Assembly: GCF_900115075.1 (NCBI RefSeq)
Contig: NZ_FOVG01000002.1
Location: 372,001 to 436,000 of the forward strand
Direction of reading: 5' to 3'
DNA length: 64,000 nt
From: Candidatus Pantoea varia
GTDB lineage: Bacteria; Pseudomonadota; Gammaproteobacteria; Enterobacterales; Enterobacteriaceae
Shown here: positions 9,867 through 17,798 of the stretch, one piece after another
Position numbering within the stretch: position 1 is the stretch's first letter
How the letters are laid out: each line of letters begins with the position of its first letter
The notes under the pieces: generated by a model
Seen by the model: only the letters and a program-made list of their open reading frames with translations
Told to the model about the DNA's origin: nothing
The model's database searches: none
Translations under genes and position numbers: made by a program

Positions 9867-10436
9867 TTAAAGCGCTTTTGCGCCAATCGGCAGAAGGGTG
9901 CGACCAAAGGTTTCGTTCAGCACTTCACCCATCGCCAGATAGCAGGCGCTGGCACCACAGAGGATCCCGACCCAGCCCGCAGCCACGACCAGCGCAGGCA
10001 GGTGCATGAGATGAGCCACGGCCAGTAGCAGAAACAGCAGCGTGAGCGAGCCGAAAACAAACTGCAGCATCCGCGCACCTTTCAGCGTGCCAACAAACAT
10101 AAACAGCGTGAAGATGCCCCACAGTGCCAGCCAGGCACCCAGGAAGCGTTCGTCAGGCGCTTTCGCCAGACCCATTTCCGGTAACAGCAGGATCGCCACA
10201 AAGCTCAACCAGAACATACCGTAAGAGGTAAAGGCGGTCAGCCCAAACGTGTTGTTCTTTTTAAACTCCAGCAGACCCGCCAGTACCTGTGCGATCCCGC
10301 CATAAAAAATTCCCATCGCTAAAATCGCCACGTCCATGGCAAACAGGCCTGTGTTATGCAGGTTCAGCAGAATGGTTGTCATGCCAAATCCCATTAAGCC
10401 CAGCGGGGCAGGGTTAGCCAGCGTTGAATTTGCCAT
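9867..10436 (-). CDS. satP: Acetate/succinate:proton symporter SatP
   Basis: Inner-membrane uptake of acetate and succinate; AceTr (GPR1/FUN34/YaaH) family. 189 aa with six hydrophobic segments (E. coli 188 aa). The family signature NPAPLGLMGFGMTT lies at residues 8-21. The start ATG is preceded on its strand by GAGGAACT. Neighbours differ from E. coli, where satP follows mog directly: here a transporter gene converges on it. The family is often under cAMP-CRP control; a possible CRP half-site (TGTGA at 10527-10531) lies upstream but is weak. Confidence 0.94.
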   Translation of the reverse strand: MANSTLANPAPLGLMGFGMTTILLNLHNTGLFAMDVAILAMGIFYGGIAQVLAGLLEFKKNNTFGLTAFTSYGMFWLSFVAILLLPEMGLAKAPDERFLGAWLALWGIFTLFMFVGTLKGARMLQFVFGSLTLLFLLLAVAHLMHLPALVVAAGWVGILCGASACYLAMGEVLNETFGRTLLPIGAKAL

Positions 10437-10738
10437 AGTTCCTCGGCATTAAAATGATCGTTGATGGAATAAACGCATTCCCTCTTGTTCTCTGAGTGAA
10501 ACAAGGCGACGCATCATATTCAGCGTTGTGACAGCGTTCTTTGATCCTGGCAGGGCCAAAGTTAAAAAATTTTTTTTGGTTTAGCCCTTGATGCGCATCG
10601 AAGCGGCCCCATTTACTTGTCATCGAGCGTTGTGAACGTTGGAAAAAAAGCATGTGCTGGCAGTTGAATGCAAACAACCCGCCCACATAAAAGGTTCACA
10701 ACCCAAATTGGCAACGAATTTAAGTGGGAGATGTTTAG
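10437..10738. other. satP-dnaK divergent intergenic region
   Basis: 302 bp without a gene. It holds the dnaK heat-shock promoter (listed separately) and must hold the satP promoter on the minus strand; TATGAT (minus strand, 10513-10518) is a possible -10 for satP. The dnaK leader after the promoter is about 115 nt. Confidence 0.7.
10585..10615 (+). promoter_or_regulatory. Sigma-32 heat-shock promoter of dnaKJ
   Basis: CCCTTGA (10585-10591) and CCCCATTTA (10607-10615) with a 15-bp spacer match the RpoH consensus (CTTGAA / CCCCAT-T). The E. coli dnaK P1 promoter has the same elements (CCCCTTGATG, CCCCATTTA). Confidence 0.88.
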
Positions 10739-12649
10739 ATGGGTAAGATTATTGGTATTGACCTGGGTACAACCAACTCTTGTGTTGCGATCATGGATGG
10801 CACTAAAGCACGCGTGCTGGAAAATGCCGAGGGCGATCGCACCACGCCTTCAATTATTGCGTATACACAGGATGGCGAAATTCTGGTCGGTCAACCGGCT
10901 AAACGTCAGGCAGTGACCAACCCGCAGAATACCCTGTTCGCAATTAAGCGTCTGATCGGTCGTCGCTTCCAGGACGAAGAAGTACAGCGTGATATTAAAA
11001 TCATGCCTTACAAAATCACCGGCGCTGACAACGGCGACGCATGGCTGGAAGTAAAAGGTCAGAGAATGGCACCACCGCAGATCTCTGCTGAAGTGCTGAA
11101 GAAAATGAAAAAGACCGCCGAAGATTACCTCGGTGAGCCAGTGACTGAAGCGGTTATTACCGTACCGGCCTACTTCAACGATGCGCAGCGTCAGGCGACC
11201 AAAGATGCCGGCCGTATCGCAGGTCTGGAAGTCAAACGTATCATTAACGAACCGACTGCTGCTGCACTGGCATACGGTCTGGATAAAGGCCAGGGCAACC
11301 GCACCATCGCGGTTTATGACCTGGGTGGCGGTACCTTCGATATCTCAATCATCGAGATCGACGAAGTTGACGGCGAAAAAACCTTTGAAGTTCTGGCAAC
11401 CAACGGTGATACCCACCTGGGTGGTGAAGACTTCGATAGCCGCCTGATTAACTATCTGGTTGCTGAATTCAAGAAAGACCAGGGTATCGATCTGCACAAC
11501 GATCCACTGGCGATGCAGCGTCTGAAAGAAGCGGCAGAGAAAGCGAAAATCGAACTTTCTTCTGCACAGCAGACCGACGTTAACCTGCCATACATCACGG
11601 CAGATGCGACCGGTCCTAAGCACCTGAACATCAAAGTGACCCGTTCTAAACTGGAATCACTGGTTGAAGATCTGGTTGCACGCTCAATCGCGCCTCTGAA
11701 AGTTGCGCTGCAGGATGCCGGTCTGTCTGTTTCAGACATTAACGACGTTATCCTGGTCGGTGGTCAGACTCGTATGCCACTGGTTCAGGCCAAAGTGACT
11801 GAGTTCTTCGGTAAAGAGCCACGTAAAGACGTGAACCCGGACGAAGCGGTTGCTGTGGGTGCTGCGGTTCAGGGTGGTGTACTGGGTGGCGACGTGAAAG
11901 ACGTGCTGCTGCTGGACGTTACCCCGCTGTCACTGGGTATCGAAACCATGGGTGGCGTGATGACTTCGCTGATCAGCAAGAACACCACCATCCCAACCAA
12001 GCACAGCCAGGTCTTCTCGACTGCTGAAGATAACCAGTCAGCCGTGACCATTCACGTGCTGCAGGGTGAGCGTAAGCGCGCCAATGACAACAAGTCACTG
12101 GGCCAGTTCAACCTCGACGGTATCCAGAACGCGCCACGCGGTCTGCCGCAGATCGAAGTGACCTTCGACATCGATGCGGATGGTATCCTGCACGTGTCAG
12201 CGAAAGACAAGAACAGCGGTAAAGAGCAGAAAATCACCATCAAAGCCTCTTCAGGTCTGAGCGATGAAGAGATCCAGAAAATGGTGCGTGATGCGGAAGC
12301 GAACGCTGAATCTGACCGCAAGTTCGAAGAGCTGGTACAGACGCGTAACCAGGGTGATCAGATTGCCCACAGCACGCGTAAGCAGCTGGATGAAGCAGGC
12401 GACAAACTGTCAGCTGATGATAAAGCGCCAATCGAAGCCGCTCTGGCCGCGCTGGAAACTGCGCTGAGAGGCGAAGACAAAGCTGAAATCGACGCCAAAA
12501 TGCAGGCGCTGATGGAAGTGTCCGGCAAACTGATGGAAGCAGCACAGCAGTCTCAGGCGGGTGCAGCAGATGCCGGCGACGCGTCAGCGAAGAAAGATGA
12601 CGACGTTGTCGATGCTGAATTCGAAGAAGTGAAAGACAACAAGAAATAA
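10739..12649 (+). CDS. dnaK: Chaperone protein DnaK (Hsp70)
   Basis: ATP-driven cytosolic chaperone that binds exposed hydrophobic peptides, working with DnaJ and GrpE; also restrains sigma-32. 636 aa (E. coli 638). The nucleotide-binding domain starts with [15 protein letters not shown] (residues 4-18), with [15 protein letters not shown] and [10 protein letters not shown] further on. The linker [19 protein letters not shown] (near residue 390) precedes the substrate domain and a helical lid. The tail [10 protein letters not shown] is the usual enterobacterial end. It follows a sigma-32 promoter and leads a structured 104-nt spacer to dnaJ. Confidence 0.98.
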   Translation: MGKIIGIDLGTTNSCVAIMDGTKARVLENAEGDRTTPSIIAYTQDGEILVGQPAKRQAVTNPQNTLFAIKRLIGRRFQDEEVQRDIKIMPYKITGADNGDAWLEVKGQRMAPPQISAEVLKKMKKTAEDYLGEPVTEAVITVPAYFNDAQRQATKDAGRIAGLEVKRIINEPTAAALAYGLDKGQGNRTIAVYDLGGGTFDISIIEIDEVDGEKTFEVLATNGDTHLGGEDFDSRLINYLVAEFKKDQGIDLHNDPLAMQRLKEAAEKAKIELSSAQQTDVNLPYITADATGPKHLNIKVTRSKLESLVEDLVARSIAPLKVALQDAGLSVSDINDVILVGGQTRMPLVQAKVTEFFGKEPRKDVNPDEAVAVGAAVQGGVLGGDVKDVLLLDVTPLSLGIETMGGVMTSLISKNTTIPTKHSQVFSTAEDNQSAVTIHVLQGERKRANDNKSLGQFNLDGIQNAPRGLPQIEVTFDIDADGILHVSAKDKNSGKEQKITIKASSGLSDEEIQKMVRDAEANAESDRKFEELVQTRNQGDQIAHSTRKQLDEAGDKLSADDKAPIEAALAALETALRGEDKAEIDAKMQALMEVSGKLMEAAQQSQAGAADAGDASAKKDDDVVDAEFEEVKDNKK

Positions 12650-12753
12650 TTGCCCCTGACCGGGCGCGACGGTTGGCCTGACAGCCGTTGAAACCAGCAC
12701 GGGCGTAGGAGATCTCTCCACGCCCGTGCGATCATGTTAAGGGCTAAATAAAC
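12650..12753 (+). ncRNA. Structured dnaK-dnaJ spacer (candidate tpke11-like RNA)
   Basis: The spacer contains a long near-perfect hairpin: GCACGGGCGT (12697-12706), inner GGAGA/TCTCC, then ACGCCCGTGC (12720-12729). No T-run follows, so it is unlikely to stop transcription. In E. coli the same spacer is annotated as a small RNA candidate (tpke11), whose function I do not know. The hairpin may be an mRNA stability or processing element separating DnaK from DnaJ yields. The hairpin is clear; the RNA-gene call is tentative. Confidence 0.45.
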
Positions 12754-13902
12754 ATGGCGAAGAGTGATTACTACGAGATTTTAGGCGTCGCCAAATCCGC
12801 GGACGAGCGTGAAATCAAAAAGGCTTACAAACGCCTGGCAATGAAATTTCACCCGGACCGTAATCCCGGTGATAAAGAAGCCGAAGCTAAATTTAAAGAG
12901 GTCAAGGAAGCGTACGAAATCCTGACCGATGCGCAGAAGCGTGCGGCTTACGATCAGTATGGTCATGCAGCCTTTGAACAGGGCGGCATGGGGGGCGGTG
13001 GATTCGGCGGCGGCGGCGGCTTTGGTGGCGGCGGTGCAGACTTCAGCGATATCTTTGGCGACGTGTTCGGTGACATCTTTGGTGGTGGACGCCGTCAGCG
13101 CGCATCCCGTGGCGCCGATTTACGCTACAACATGGAGCTGTCGCTGGAAGAAGCGGTACGCGGCGTGACCAAAGAGATCCGCATTCCAACGCTGGAAGAG
13201 TGTGACGTCTGCAACGGCAGCGGCGCGAAAGCGGGAACGCAGCCACAAACCTGTTCAACCTGTCACGGTGCTGGTCAGGTGCAGATGCGCCAGGGCTTCT
13301 TCACCGTCCAGCAGGCCTGTCCGACCTGTCATGGTCGTGGCTCGGTAATTAAAGATCCGTGCAACGCCTGTCATGGTCATGGCCGCGTTGAGAAGTCAAA
13401 AACGCTGTCAGTGAAAATTCCTGCTGGGGTCGACACCGGCGATCGCATTCGTCTGACTGGCGAAGGTGAAGCGGGCGAGCAGGGCGCACCAGCCGGCGAT
13501 CTCTACGTTCAGGTATCGGTGAAGAAACACCCGATCTTCGAGCGTGAAGAGAACAACCTCTACTGTGAAGTGCCGATCAACTTTGCGATGGCGGCGCTGG
13601 GCGGTGAGATTGAAGTACCGACACTGGATGGTCGCGTGAAGCTGAAAGTGCCGTCAGAAACCCAGACCGGCAAGCTGTTCCGCATGCGCGGACGTGGCGT
13701 CAAATCTGTACGTGGCGGCGCGGTCGGCGACCTGTTATGTCGCGTCGTGGTGGAAACACCGGTCAGCCTGAATGAGAAACAGAAAGCGCTGTTGCGTGAA
13801 CTGGAAGAAAGTTTTGGCGGCCCAAGCGGTGAGCATAACAGTCCGCGTTCTAAGAGCTTTTTCGATGGCGTGAAGAAATTCTTTGACGACCTGACACGCT
13901 AA
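12754..13902 (+). CDS. dnaJ: Chaperone protein DnaJ (Hsp40)
   Basis: Co-chaperone that delivers substrates to DnaK and stimulates its ATPase. 382 aa (E. coli 376). The J domain occupies residues ~5-70 with the HPD motif at 33-35. A glycine/phenylalanine-rich stretch lies near residues 75-110. Four CxxCxGxG zinc motifs follow ([32 protein letters not shown]), then the C-terminal substrate domains. Cotranscribed with dnaK from the heat-shock promoter. A strong terminator follows. Confidence 0.98.
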   Translation: MAKSDYYEILGVAKSADEREIKKAYKRLAMKFHPDRNPGDKEAEAKFKEVKEAYEILTDAQKRAAYDQYGHAAFEQGGMGGGGFGGGGGFGGGGADFSDIFGDVFGDIFGGGRRQRASRGADLRYNMELSLEEAVRGVTKEIRIPTLEECDVCNGSGAKAGTQPQTCSTCHGAGQVQMRQGFFTVQQACPTCHGRGSVIKDPCNACHGHGRVEKSKTLSVKIPAGVDTGDRIRLTGEGEAGEQGAPAGDLYVQVSVKKHPIFEREENNLYCEVPINFAMAALGGEIEVPTLDGRVKLKVPSETQTGKLFRMRGRGVKSVRGGAVGDLLCRVVVETPVSLNEKQKALLRELEESFGGPSGEHNSPRSKSFFDGVKKFFDDLTR

Positions 13903-13922
13903 ACCGTGCCTGAGTAAAAAAA

Positions 13923-13947
13923 CGGAACCTCTGGTTCCGTTTTTTTT
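13923..13947 (+). terminator. dnaKJ terminator
   Basis: CGGAACC (13923-13929) and GGTTCCG (13933-13939) with loop TCT, preceded by an A-run and followed by eight T; could work in both directions. Confidence 0.9.
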
Positions 13948-14005
13948 GCCGCTTTGATGGTGCGGGTAAAATAAGATCATCCGTCGTTAGCATTAACAGA
14001 TTTTT

Positions 14006-14038
14006 CGCCTTTTCTTCGGTTAAACCGAAGAAAAGGCG
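14006..14038. promoter_or_regulatory. Perfect 16-bp inverted repeat upstream of nhaA
   Basis: CGCCTTTTCTTCGGTT (14006-14021) and AACCGAAGAAAAGGCG (14023-14038) are exact reverse complements around a single A. No T-run follows in either direction. A possible nhaA -10 (TATAGT, 14063-14068) lies just downstream with no good -35 at the right distance. It may be an operator or an RNA hairpin; its role is unknown. Confidence 0.6.
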
Positions 14039-14115
14039 AGGCATAAGCTGCTTTTAACGAACTATAGTAGCCGCTACACTCTGTATCTTTCTATCGCTGA
14101 TCAGGAAGATAAACG

Positions 14116-15294
14116 TTGAATAAGCCTCGTAGTCTCAAAAACCTGCTTAAAAGCTTCATTGAAAGTGACGCCAGTAATGGCATGGTGTTAATCATGGCGG
14201 CAGTGGCTGCCATGATTCTCGCCAACTCTGTCGAAACCGCTCAGGGCTATCAGGCGTTTCTCAATGAACCCGTTCAAATCCGCTTCGGTGCGCTGGATAT
14301 CAGTAAAAATCTGCTGTTGTGGATTAACGATGCGCTGATGGCGCTGTTTTTCCTGCTGATTGGTCTGGAAGTGAAGCGCGAGCTGATAGTCGGCGAACTT
14401 GCAAGCCGTGACAAGGCGATCTTTCCCGTCATAGCAGCATTAGGCGGCATGGCACTGCCCGCCCTTGTCTTCCTCGCTTTCAACCATGGTGATGAGATAG
14501 CACGCAACGGCTGGGCTATCCCTACGGCGACCGATATCGCGTTTGCTCTGGGCGTACTCGCCCTGCTTGGCAGTCGTGTTCCTGCTGCACTGAAAGTTTT
14601 CCTGATGGCGCTGGCGATTATCGATGATCTGGGGGCTATCGTTATTATCGCCCTGTTCTATACCAGTGGCCTCTCAATGCTATCCCTGGGCGTTGCTGCA
14701 GGGGCTATCGTTGTGCTGGCAGTGCTGAATTACTTTAATGTCCGTAAAATTTCGGTCTACATGCTGGTTGGGATCGTGCTCTGGACCGCCGTGCTGAAGT
14801 CAGGTGTCCATGCCACGCTGGCGGGCGTGATTGTTGGCTTCTTCATACCGCTGGAAAAGAGAGAAGGGCATTCACCAGCAGAACATCTGGCGCACGGTCT
14901 GATGCCGTGGGTGAACTGGTTAATTTTGCCGCTGTTTGCCTTCGCTAACGCCGGTATTTCACTGGCCGGTATTACGCTGCGTGACGTCCTTTCACCGGAG
15001 CCTTCAGGCATCATCCTCGGCCTGTTAATCGGTAAGCCTTTAGGCATTACATTGTTCTGCTGGCTGGCCGTAAAACTGCGGCTGGCAGTGTTACCTGACG
15101 GCACCACCATCCGCGATATCATGGCGATTGGCGTGCTGTGCGGCATCGGTTTTACGATGTCTATTTTCATCAGTTCGCTGGCCTTCGATTCGGCACATGA
15201 GCAGCTTGTGACCTTCTCTAAACTGGGGATCCTGACAGGCTCTGTGCTGTCAGCGGTTATTGGCTATACCCTACTGCGGATTAAACTGCGTTAA
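14116..15294 (+). CDS. nhaA: Na+/H+ antiporter NhaA
   Basis: Inner-membrane antiporter that expels sodium in exchange for protons, for salt tolerance and pH homeostasis. 392 aa (E. coli 388) with about 12 hydrophobic segments. The ion-binding aspartates (E. coli D163/D164) are D170/D171 in [29 protein letters not shown] is also conserved. The start is a TTG at 14116 preceded by AGGAAG (14103-14108) with 7 nt spacing; the first ATG is 22 codons further in and would cut into the conserved SDASNG region. It is followed, 30 nt later, by its activator gene nhaR. Confidence 0.95.
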   Translation: MNKPRSLKNLLKSFIESDASNGMVLIMAAVAAMILANSVETAQGYQAFLNEPVQIRFGALDISKNLLLWINDALMALFFLLIGLEVKRELIVGELASRDKAIFPVIAALGGMALPALVFLAFNHGDEIARNGWAIPTATDIAFALGVLALLGSRVPAALKVFLMALAIIDDLGAIVIIALFYTSGLSMLSLGVAAGAIVVLAVLNYFNVRKISVYMLVGIVLWTAVLKSGVHATLAGVIVGFFIPLEKREGHSPAEHLAHGLMPWVNWLILPLFAFANAGISLAGITLRDVLSPEPSGIILGLLIGKPLGITLFCWLAVKLRLAVLPDGTTIRDIMAIGVLCGIGFTMSIFISSLAFDSAHEQLVTFSKLGILTGSVLSAVIGYTLLRIKLR

Positions 15295-15300
15295 TGGAGA

Positions 15301-15322
15301 GGAGGCGAAAGCCTCCTTTTTT
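15301..15322 (+). terminator. Terminator-like hairpin overlapping the nhaR ribosome-binding site
   Basis: GGAGGC (15301-15306), GAAA loop, GCCTCC (15311-15316) and six T end 2 nt before the nhaR ATG. The left arm is also the only strong Shine-Dalgarno sequence for nhaR. The structure looks like an intrinsic terminator for nhaA that could limit transcription into nhaR or hide its ribosome-binding site. Confidence 0.7.
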
Positions 15323-15324
15323 CG

Positions 15325-16233
15325 ATGAATCAGCTCAATTTTAACCATCTCTATTACTTCTGGCAGATTTGCAAAAGCGGCTCTGTGACGGTTGCGGCAG
15401 AAGTGCTCTCTCTGACACCCCAGACCATTACCGGGCAGATTAAGACGCTGGAGGAGCGCCTGCAGGGCAAGCTGTTCCGGCGTCAGGGACGGGGACTGGT
15501 GCCGACTGAACTGGGGCAACTGGTGTTCCGCTATGCGGACCGCATGTTTACGCTGGGTCAGGAGATGCTGGATATCGTGAACTACCGTAAAGAGTCCCAT
15601 CTGTTGCTGGATGTCGGGGTAGCAGATGCGCTCTCTAAACAACTGGTCAGCAAGGTGCTGGAAACGGCGGTGGTTGCAGAGGAGAAAATCCATCTGCGCT
15701 GTTTTGAGTCGACCCACGAGATGCTGCTGGAGCAGCTCAGTCAGCATAAGCTGGATATGATTATCTCTGACTGCTCCATCGATCCCACCCAACAGGAAGG
15801 GCTGTTTTCAGTGAAACTGGGGGAGTGCCCGATCAGTTTCTGGTCTACTCAGCCGCTCACCGAACACGCATTTCCGGCCTGTCTGGAGACGCGTCCACTC
15901 CTGATTCCGGGACGCCGCTCAATGCTGGGACGAAAAATCCTCAACTGGATCACTACCCAGGGATTGCAGGTGGAGATTCTCGGGGAGTTTGATGATGCAG
16001 CACTGATGAAGGCGTTTGGTGCGCGGCAGAAGGCGATTTTTGTCGCGCCTTTGCTGGAGATTAGTCATCAGGAGGGAATTTATGAAGTCGGGCAGCTTGA
16101 TGCGGTATCAGAGGAATATCACATCCTCTTCGCGGAGCGGATGATTCAGCATCCGGCGGTGCAGCGTCTCTGTCACGCAGACTTCAGCGGACTCTTTCCC
16201 CGCCAGAGTACAGACGAAAAAAAACCGGCGTAA
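15325..16233 (+). CDS. nhaR: Transcriptional activator NhaR (LysR family)
   Basis: LysR-type regulator that activates nhaA in response to sodium in E. coli, and also other genes there such as pgaABCD. 302 aa (E. coli 301). The N-terminal winged helix-turn-helix is [20 protein letters not shown] and [17 protein letters not shown] (residues ~6-45); the effector-binding part follows. The start is fixed by the family N-terminus. The gene begins 30 nt after nhaA across a terminator-like hairpin. Its stop codon lies in the loop of the next terminator. Confidence 0.95.
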   Translation: MNQLNFNHLYYFWQICKSGSVTVAAEVLSLTPQTITGQIKTLEERLQGKLFRRQGRGLVPTELGQLVFRYADRMFTLGQEMLDIVNYRKESHLLLDVGVADALSKQLVSKVLETAVVAEEKIHLRCFESTHEMLLEQLSQHKLDMIISDCSIDPTQQEGLFSVKLGECPISFWSTQPLTEHAFPACLETRPLLIPGRRSMLGRKILNWITTQGLQVEILGEFDDAALMKAFGARQKAIFVAPLLEISHQEGIYEVGQLDAVSEEYHILFAERMIQHPAVQRLCHADFSGLFPRQSTDEKKPA

Positions 16234-16243
16234 GCCGGCTTTT
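16217..16243. terminator. Bidirectional terminator between nhaR and rpsT
   Basis: An A-run, then CCGGC (16225-16229), loop GTAA, GCCGG (16234-16238) and a T-run. It is symmetrical and can end both convergent genes. The nhaR TAA stop is inside the loop. Confidence 0.85.
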
Positions 16244-16269
16244 TCAACAAAGCGATTAACAACAGGCGA

Positions 16270-16533
16270 TTAAGCCAGTTTGTTGATCTGTGCAGTCAGG
16301 TTCGATTTATAACGTGCAGCTTTGTTTTTGTGGATCAGACCTTTAGCGGCCTGACGATCCACGAGTGGTTGCATTTCATTGAATGCGTTCTGCGCAGCAG
16401 CTTTGTCGCCTGAAGCGATCGCCGCGTATACTTTCTTAACGAAGGTACGCATCATTGAGCGGCGGCTAGCGTTATGCTTGCGGCGTTTCTCAGATGTTAC
16501 GGCGCGTTTCTTAGCTGATTTGATATTAGCCAA
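16270..16533 (-). CDS. rpsT: 30S ribosomal protein S20
   Basis: Small basic protein of the 30S subunit that binds 16S rRNA; 87 aa, the standard length. Sequence [20 protein letters not shown] is the conserved basic N-terminus. The start is TTG (16531-16533) with GGGAG (16541-16545) 7 nt upstream. E. coli rpsT also uses UUG, where the weak start is part of autogenous control by S20. It converges with nhaR and diverges from ribF. Confidence 0.97.
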   Translation of the reverse strand: MANIKSAKKRAVTSEKRRKHNASRRSMMRTFVKKVYAAIASGDKAAAQNAFNEMQPLVDRQAAKGLIHKNKAARYKSNLTAQINKLA

Positions 16534-16580
16534 GGTCCAACTCCCAAATGTGTTCTATAGAGACAAATCAAAGGCCGAGG

Positions 16581-16609
16581 ACTATGCCCTTCTAACCTGA
16601 TTTTGTCAA
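16581..16609 (-). promoter_or_regulatory. rpsT promoter
   Basis: On the minus strand, a perfect -35 TTGACA (16604-16609) and -10 CATAGT (16581-16586) with 17-bp spacing, about 50 bp before the rpsT start codon. Confidence 0.82.
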
Positions 16610-16781
16610 TGGATTTGTGCAAATAAGCGTCGCCCTAAAAGCGGCACTCGGTTACGTATTTGATGGCGCAAGATTCTACCAGCTTCCCCTCGCTGAATAC
16701 AGTATTTCGCGACAAAATTCTTAACATGCGCTTCTGCAACAGGAAATGCAGCGCCTAAAGCATGAAAGGCGTGCTGACGGG

Positions 16782-16810
16782 TTAACCTGAGTCGCTTTCA
16801 AGGGTATAAT
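16782..16810 (+). promoter_or_regulatory. Candidate ribF operon promoter
   Basis: A perfect -10 TATAAT (16805-16810) with TTAACC (16782-16787) 17 bp upstream. The start site would be about 20 nt before the ribF ATG, so the leader would be short. Confidence 0.6.
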
Positions 16811-16839
16811 CCGCCGATTTCCACCGGTTTGGGCCAGCC

Positions 16840-17769
16840 ATGAAGTTTATCCGCGGTATTCATAATCTTAACGAGCAGCATCGCGGCTGCGTTCTGACCA
16901 TTGGTAATTTCGATGGCGTGCACCGTGGGCATCAGGCGCTGATGTCGCGTCTGTGTGAAGAGGGACGTAAGCGTAATCTGCCGGTGGTGGTCATGGTGTT
17001 TGAGCCACAGCCGCTGGAGCTGTTTGCCGGTGATAAAGCCCCGGCTCGCCTGACGCGCCTGCGTGAAAAGCTGCGCTACATGGCGGAAGCCGGCGTGGAT
17101 AAAGTGCTGTGCGTGCGGTTCGACCGTCGCTTTGCGGCCTTGTCCGCCCAGCGGTTTATCAATGATCTGTTAGTCGACAAGCTGGACGTGAAGTATCTTG
17201 CCGTGGGCGATGATTTCCGCTTCGGCGCTGGTCGCCAGGGGGATTTCCTGTTATTACAGAAAGCCGGTGTGGAGTATGGCTTTGAGGTCGTCAGCACCGA
17301 AACCTTCTGTGATGGCGGTAAGCGAATCAGCAGCACCGCCGTGCGTCAGGCACTGGCTGCAGATGATTTAGCGCTGGCGCAGTCGCTGTTAGGTCATCCC
17401 TTCACTATTTCCGGTCGCGTCGTGCACGGTGATGCACTGGGACGTACGCTGGGTTTCCCCACTGCGAACCTTCCTTTACGCCGCAGCGTTACGCCAGTGA
17501 AAGGGGTTTATGCGGTGGAAGTACAGGGTCTGACGCCCGAGCCACTGCCTGGTGTCGCCAATATCGGCACCCGCCCGACCGTAAAAGGTTTACGCCAGCA
17601 GCTTGAAGTTCACCTGCTCGACATCAATATGGATCTCTATGGTCGTCACATTGATGTGGTGCTGAAACAGAAAATACGAAACGAGCAGCGCTTTGCCTCA
17701 CTGGAGGCGTTGAAAGAACAAATTGCGAACGATGTGGTAACGGCCCGGCAGTTCTTTGGGCTGCTTTAA
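16840..17769 (+). CDS. ribF: Bifunctional riboflavin kinase / FAD synthetase
   Basis: Converts riboflavin to FMN and then to FAD. 309 aa (E. coli 313). The N-terminal nucleotidyltransferase has TIGNFDGVHRGHQALM (residues ~21-36) and a SSTAVRQAL stretch near residue 168. The C-terminal riboflavin kinase has GRTLGFPTANLPL (near residue 203). First gene of a ribF-ileS-lspA-fkpB-ispH cluster as in E. coli; ileS starts 29 nt after its stop. Confidence 0.97.
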   Translation: MKFIRGIHNLNEQHRGCVLTIGNFDGVHRGHQALMSRLCEEGRKRNLPVVVMVFEPQPLELFAGDKAPARLTRLREKLRYMAEAGVDKVLCVRFDRRFAALSAQRFINDLLVDKLDVKYLAVGDDFRFGAGRQGDFLLLQKAGVEYGFEVVSTETFCDGGKRISSTAVRQALAADDLALAQSLLGHPFTISGRVVHGDALGRTLGFPTANLPLRRSVTPVKGVYAVEVQGLTPEPLPGVANIGTRPTVKGLRQQLEVHLLDINMDLYGRHIDVVLKQKIRNEQRFASLEALKEQIANDVVTARQFFGLL

Positions 17770-17798
17770 CCTGAGCGAAAAACGGAATCGAGAATCTG

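Larger units (their letters stand above)
16534..16839. other. rpsT-ribF divergent intergenic region
   Basis: 306 bp without a gene. It contains the rpsT promoter on the minus strand and a candidate ribF promoter on the plus strand (both listed). I see no small ORF with a convincing ribosome-binding site. Confidence 0.7.

Noticed and set aside
10527..10542. CRP site for satP (TGTGA-N6-TCTTT)
   Set aside because: Only one half matches and the distance to the candidate -10 is not a usual class I or II spacing.
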